From contig OY728147.1 in the NCBI GenBank assembly GCA_963277665.1, positions 1,267,647,424-1,267,711,423 of the forward strand: DNA of 64,000 bases, read 5' to 3'. The position numbers were made by a program, and so were the translations under genes. Below the pieces are notes generated by a model, which saw nothing but the letters and a program-made list of their open reading frames with translations, had not been told where the DNA came from and made no database searches. This document shows, piece after piece, positions 59,940 through 64,000 of the stretch; positions within the stretch are counted from its first letter, which is position 1; the number at the start of each line of letters is the position of its first letter. Origin of the DNA: Viscum album (lineage: Eukaryota; Streptophyta; Magnoliopsida; Santalales; Viscaceae).

Positions 59940-60800
59940 AGCCCGTACCAACTCCGGACCCATGAGTACCGACTCCCCTGGGTCTGTTCAGCATATGGGT
60001 GATCTACAAGGCCGCCCATACAAGGCCTCAAACAGTTCCATGTCGATAGTGGAGTGATAGTTATTGTTGTATATGAACTCCACTAAAGGCAGGTGGTCCT
60101 CCCAACTACAACTAAAGTCAAGGATGCAAGCATGAAGTATGTCCTCCAATGTCTGTATGGTCCGCTCTGTCTGACCATCTGTCTGGGGATGAAAAGCTGT
60201 GCTCAAGCACAGCTGAGTCTCGAACGCCTCTTATAATCCCTTCCATAGCTGAGATGTAAAGCATGTATCATGGTCTGAGACGATCATCAAAGGCACTCTT
60301 TGGAGCTACACTATCTCATGGACATAGAGGCATCCCAATCCCTCTATCATTCCCTGCTCCTGGATAGGTAGGAAGTGAACTTAATTGGTGATTCAGTCAA
60401 CAATCACCCAAATAGAGTCTTAGACCTTAGACGTACGTGGTAACTCCATCACAAATTCCATCAAGATACCATACCATTTCTACTCTGGTACCTAAAGTGG
60501 TTAGGTTAAGCCTGTTGGAACATGATGCACAGCCTTCACTTGCTGACAAGTGAGGCATCGTGAAATGAACTCGGCCACTACTCTCTTTATTCCCAACCAC
60601 CAATACTGATTTCATAGGTCCTAGTGTATCTTCACCACTCTGGGATGTAATTCCAAAGGGGACATATGGAAATCCGTCAAAACATCTTCCCACAACGTCA
60701 CTGGTATCAAGGTGCACCCTCTGAAAATGATGGCATGCTCCCAACCTATTGAAAATCTATCAGGATCTCATCCTGAGGATAACTAAGCACAATGAGCCTC
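59940..60800 (-). pseudogene. Gypsy-2 integrase
   Basis: Zinc-finger part 'CLTCQQVKAVHHV' at 60524-60560, 'VPEWKWYGILMEFVMELPRT' next, 'SIWVIVD' (catalytic Asp) at 60395-60420, 'DTCFTSQLWKGL' (about 60230), and '[19 protein letters not shown]' (catalytic Glu) at 60150-60206. A TGA replaces the residue after VIVD, and others follow. Confidence 0.9.
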
Positions 60801-60929
60801 ACAGTCAACATCCACTAGTTGTGCCTCCCTGACTCATTATAAGAGTGGGGGATTAATAGTCATCAACTAAAGGTAATCTCCTCCATAATTATCTATAAAG
60901 TATATCTATATCGTGGTTAACTACTTGGT

Positions 60930-61500
60930 CACCTTACTCAGCAGCTACAAACCGGTCCTTTTGCTGAGTGTATATGCCAAAATGTTCCCCTTTCCAAGAG
61001 TATAGACTATATCAAAGTCATAGTCCTAGATGAACTCTATCCATCACTGTTATCTCAAGTTTATGTCCTTTTAGAAGAATATATACCTGAGACTCTTATA
61101 GTCAGAGTAAACCGTAAACCATTCACTCATCAAGTAATACTTCCACATATTCAAGGAAAATACCATTGTTACTAACTCTAGGTCATGGGTCGCATAGTTC
61201 TACTCATGCTACTGCAACTAGAATGATTCATAGGCGATCACTGCTTTCTCCTACATTAGGACACAACCCAGTCTTTTCCCTAATGCGTTGAAGTAAAATA
61301 CATACCCAACACCCTCCTCTAGTAGTCTCAAGATGGGGGCACTAGTCAGTCTCTGACTCATCTCCTGGAAACTCTTCTGACATTTCTCTATCCATGTGAA
61401 GGGTTGTCCCTTCCGTGTCAAGGTTGATAAGGGTGATTCTACTCTGGAAAAGTTGGGCATGAACCTCTGATAGTAACCAGCCAACCCTAAGAAGCTCTAC
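60930..61500 (-). pseudogene. Gypsy-2 RNase H
   Basis: 'GYYQRFMPNFSRVESPLSTL' and 'QPFTWIEKCQKSFQEM' (61380-61480) begin the RT tether. 'ALGKRLGCVLM' follows. Then about 61080 has 'VYSDYKSLRYIFF', the RNase H Asp-His-Lys-Ser-Leu landmark with Tyr for His. Stops are frequent. Confidence 0.85.
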
Positions 61501-61559
61501 ACCTTAATCATGCTCCTGGGCAGTTCTCAAGAAAGCACTGCCTCTATCTTCGCTGGATC

Positions 61560-62300
61560 TACCACAACTCTAGCCTCTAAGATGATGTGTCCTAAAAAGT
61601 GGACCTCCTGAATACTTAACTGGCACTTTGAGATCTTGCCATAAATTTGGTGCTCTCAGAATGTATCTAGGACTATCCACAGGTGTGTAGCGTTCTCCTC
61701 CTCCGACGCTGAGTACACCAAGATGTCATCAATGAAGACCATAATGAACTGGTCAAGGTATGGATATAAGATACTTTTTTATGAGGTCCATGAACACTGT
61801 TGGGGCATTAGTCATGCCAAAAGGCATCACCAGGAACTCATAGTGTCCATACCAGCACCTGAAGGCGGTCTTCGATACATCCTCATCTCGTACCTGAAGT
61901 TGATGATAGCCTGATCTAAGGTCTATCTTTAAAAACCACTTCGCTCCCTTCAGCTGGTCAAAGAGCTCATCAATTATCGGAAATGGATACTTGTTCTTCA
62001 TGGTCACCTAGTTCAGGCACTGAAAGTCCACACACAACCTAAAACTCCCATCTGCCTTCTTGGCGAAAAGCACTGGGGCTACCCATGGTGAAACACTGGT
62101 CCTTACAAACCCCTTCTCATGCAAGTCCTCTAGTTGTACCCTCAGTTTGTGAAGCTCCATGGGAGCCATCTGATATTCCAGTGTGGATATTAGTGTTATC
62201 CCGGGGTACAGGTCAATGCAAAAGTCTACCTCTCTATGAGGAGATAGTCCCAGAACATCATCAGGAAAACATCCTCGTACTTTTCCACCACTACATGAAA
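61560..62300 (-). pseudogene. Gypsy-2 reverse transcriptase
   Basis: '[20 protein letters not shown]', '[18 protein letters not shown]', '[20 protein letters not shown]' and 'NAPTVFMDL' (61770-62000), then '[13 protein letters not shown]' with the catalytic FIDD at 61721-61745. Frames shift at about 61750. The Met in place of Leu in PFGLT is common. It is a typical gypsy RT. Confidence 0.9.
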
Positions 62301-62479
62301 GATCGGAATCCTCTCATCCACTACACCGAGGGTGAGACTAGCCAACTGGTGAGTGATCGAATGCACCCTCCTCCGAGAAAGTTCATTATGCGCTACAAGG
62401 GTTTCCTTATCACCGGTGAAGGAAAACTTGGTCCCATCTCTGCGGACACACCACAATGTATGCCTAAAATAGTCGATCT

Positions 62480-62790
62480 GAGCATGGACTATGGATAACT
62501 AGTCCATACCCAAGATGACAACATAATGCCTCAATGCCACTACCAGGAGATCTCAGCCGAAGCTATCGCCTCCTAGAATAATTTCATATTCCTGTCACCA
62601 ATTTGTAATCATCGAATCATCTCATGTAGGAGTCTCTAGCCGTAAGGATCAAGCCAACAGCTCCATCATAATATCTGAGCTCTGAATGAGATTTGTGAAA
62701 AGGAAAGAGTGACTAGAAACTATGTCTATAAGATCAGCAGCTAGGGTGGAGAAGACGTAGATTCTACCTCAAATCATCTCTGGAGCGTCG
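62480..62790 (-). pseudogene. Gypsy-2 protease end
   Basis: 'VVILGMD' then stop then 'LSIVHAQIDYFRHTL' (62450-62520). The usual Ile-Leu-Gly-Met-Asp-Trp-Leu has Trp changed to TAG. It marks the protease C-terminal flank. The DSG/DTG active-site part is not clearly readable. Confidence 0.7.
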
Positions 62791-62889
62791 TGGTCATAAG
62801 CCTCTGCTGCCTAAAGCTGAGCTCGCCCCTACCGTCCTTCTCCCTAAGGTTGCGGTGGACCACCTAGAGGTGGTGGCGATAACACCTCA

Positions 62890-63843
62890 AATTGTTTCCC
62901 ACTGCCTACCACTCAGCCAGCTCCCCTACCACGTTCGGACCTGCGAACTTCCTCGCTCGAACCATTTTTGTTGCCTCGATGGCCCCTCGACCATCTTTTG
63001 GTCACCTGTATGATGGTTCGGGAAGTCACATGCCATGTGTCCCTACCCGCCACACGAGAAGTACTACTTGGATCCCTGCTAACTCCCCATGTACTAGAAT
63101 CCATACACTATCGACCCCGAGTCCTGGGGTCAGCTTCTAAAAGACCTGGCCCGCTTGGGCCCATGTGTCTGTTGTCTGATGCCTACCGAAGACTCTGTCG
63201 TCTAGGGTCATCTGGTGGCTCTAGTTGTCAGTGCCTACTCCGCCAAGAAACTCTTCACAATAAGGGATCTCTCTAGCACCCCAACCTAGGTAGGGATGCT
63301 AAGAGACAACACCGATGCCATGATCTCCCGCCTGAGTCCCTACTCAAAGGTCCGAGTTCTAAAGAAATGATCTTACACCATGTTTGTGGAGTAGCGAGAT
63401 AGATCGTTGAACCTCCATGAGTACTCATCTACCGTCATGTTGCTCTGCTGAAGGTGAAGAAGCTTCAGAATGTGCACAGAGTGAAAGGTTGTGGGAAAAA
63501 ACTCCTCCTGGAAAAGCTTCCCGAAGTCTGCCCAGGTTAGGGTCGCCTCATCATGTGTCTGGGTGGTCAAACTCCACCATCACCCTATTGATCCCTATAT
63601 AAGGATTGCTTCCAAGATTTACATTTGTTCAGAAAGTGTCCTCACTAAGTGGAAGACACACGTCATGGCCTCTATCCAGTACTCAGCGATCTGAGGATCT
63701 GTCTCTCTCCTGAACCTGGGAGGTCTCTGTCTCTGAAACTTGTGCAAGGAACTGATCCTACGAATGTCTTCAGCCGGAACCACTGAAAGTAGATTATGAC
63801 CATCGGGTGGTGGTAGCACTAGTGCACCACCTAGTGGGGACAT
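62890..63843 (-). pseudogene. Gypsy-2 gag
   Basis: The start ATG at 63843 opens 'MSPLGGALVLPP'. 'PRFRRETDPQIAEYWIEAMT' is typical of the capsid N-terminus. Then 'TWADFGKLFQEEFFP' and 'LKLLHLQQSNMTVDEYSWRF' (63385-63545) form the retrotransposon gag core. A zinc knuckle 'YFSCGG.GHMACDFPNH' is at 63010-63060, with the first Cys as Tyr and a TAG between GG and GH. Stops split the frame. The leader is at 63844-64000. Confidence 0.85.
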
Positions 63844-64000
63844 ATTTAGAACTGGTCCCTAAACGGATGCCTCGTCGCTGATCGGGTTGTCCTTATGACC
63901 TCGTATAGGGATCCTGGCTAGTCATCCATGTGGAGATATCTTGAGATAGATCAAGTTGTGCCAAGGTTAGAAGGTTATACCTGGAGATATGAATTTCATT

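Larger units (their letters stand above)
56355..64000 (-). mobile_element. Gypsy-2: chromovirus-type element, partial
   Basis: Minus strand. The 3' LTR (59374-56355) is preceded by a polypurine tract and by chromodomain, integrase, RNase H, reverse transcriptase, protease and gag regions in the expected reversed coordinate order. The 5' LTR is beyond 64000. The domains resemble Del/Tekay-type chromoviruses. Stops occur throughout. Confidence 0.9.

Noticed and set aside
62085..62498. 137-codon plus-strand ORF
   Set aside because: Shadow of the minus-strand RT/protease region of gypsy-2.

Overview
This window is plant nuclear DNA made almost entirely of nested transposable elements. I see no host gene, rRNA, tRNA or CRISPR array. 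The evidence is tRNA-iMet-type primer-binding sites beside long terminal repeats (LTRs), Ty3/gypsy and Ty1/copia polyprotein domains, CACTA (En/Spm) termini and transposase domains, AT-rich intergenic sequence, and plant-like GT..AG introns in the CACTA genes. It fits a large, repeat-rich angiosperm genome. The species cannot be named from this. Every coding region is damaged by stops or frameshifts, so nearly all genes are given as pseudogenes.

Layout, left to right. (1) 1-8766, minus strand: the 5' part of a decayed Tat/Ogre-like Ty3/gypsy element, with a putative LTR at 5996-8766, a leader, a gag with an unusual 11-residue Gly-Pro-Pro-His repeat, and a capsid region. (2) 8767-13053, minus: LTR (9270-13053), primer-binding site and truncated leader of a second gypsy family, 'family G1'. 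(3) 13054-15197 plus 28298-28788: a noncoding LTR-like piece, then on the plus strand an integrase remnant, polypurine tract and split LTR of a third gypsy element. (4) 15198-28292, minus: a complete LARD-like (large retrotransposon derivative) element with 5.4-5.5 kb LTRs, a 2.1 kb internal region, primer-binding site, polypurine tract and a perfect 5-bp target duplication (GACCC). (5) 28789-31003 and 54904-55952, plus: LTR and leader of a second G1 element, split by (6) 31004-54900, a 23.9 kb CACTA transposon with a 3-bp target duplication (CCT). It carries a broken TNP2-type transposase gene, a broken second protein gene, four G/C-rich minisatellite blocks and an array of about ten 342-bp satellite units. 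(7) 37495-47441, plus: a 9.9 kb copia element inside the CACTA transposon. (8) 55953-56354: the left end of another CACTA-like element inside the G1 leader, interrupted by (9) 56355-64000, minus: a chromovirus-type gypsy element with its 3' LTR at 56355-59374 and a broken polyprotein running off the right edge.

The insertions give a relative order: gypsy-3 was entered by the LARD-like element and apparently by G1; G1 was entered by CACTA-1 and CACTA-2; copia entered CACTA-1; the chromovirus entered CACTA-2. The most unusual parts are the LARD-like element, the CACTA element carrying its own satellite and G-rich arrays, and the 27-bp minisatellite in the copia LTRs, which differs in length between the two LTRs.
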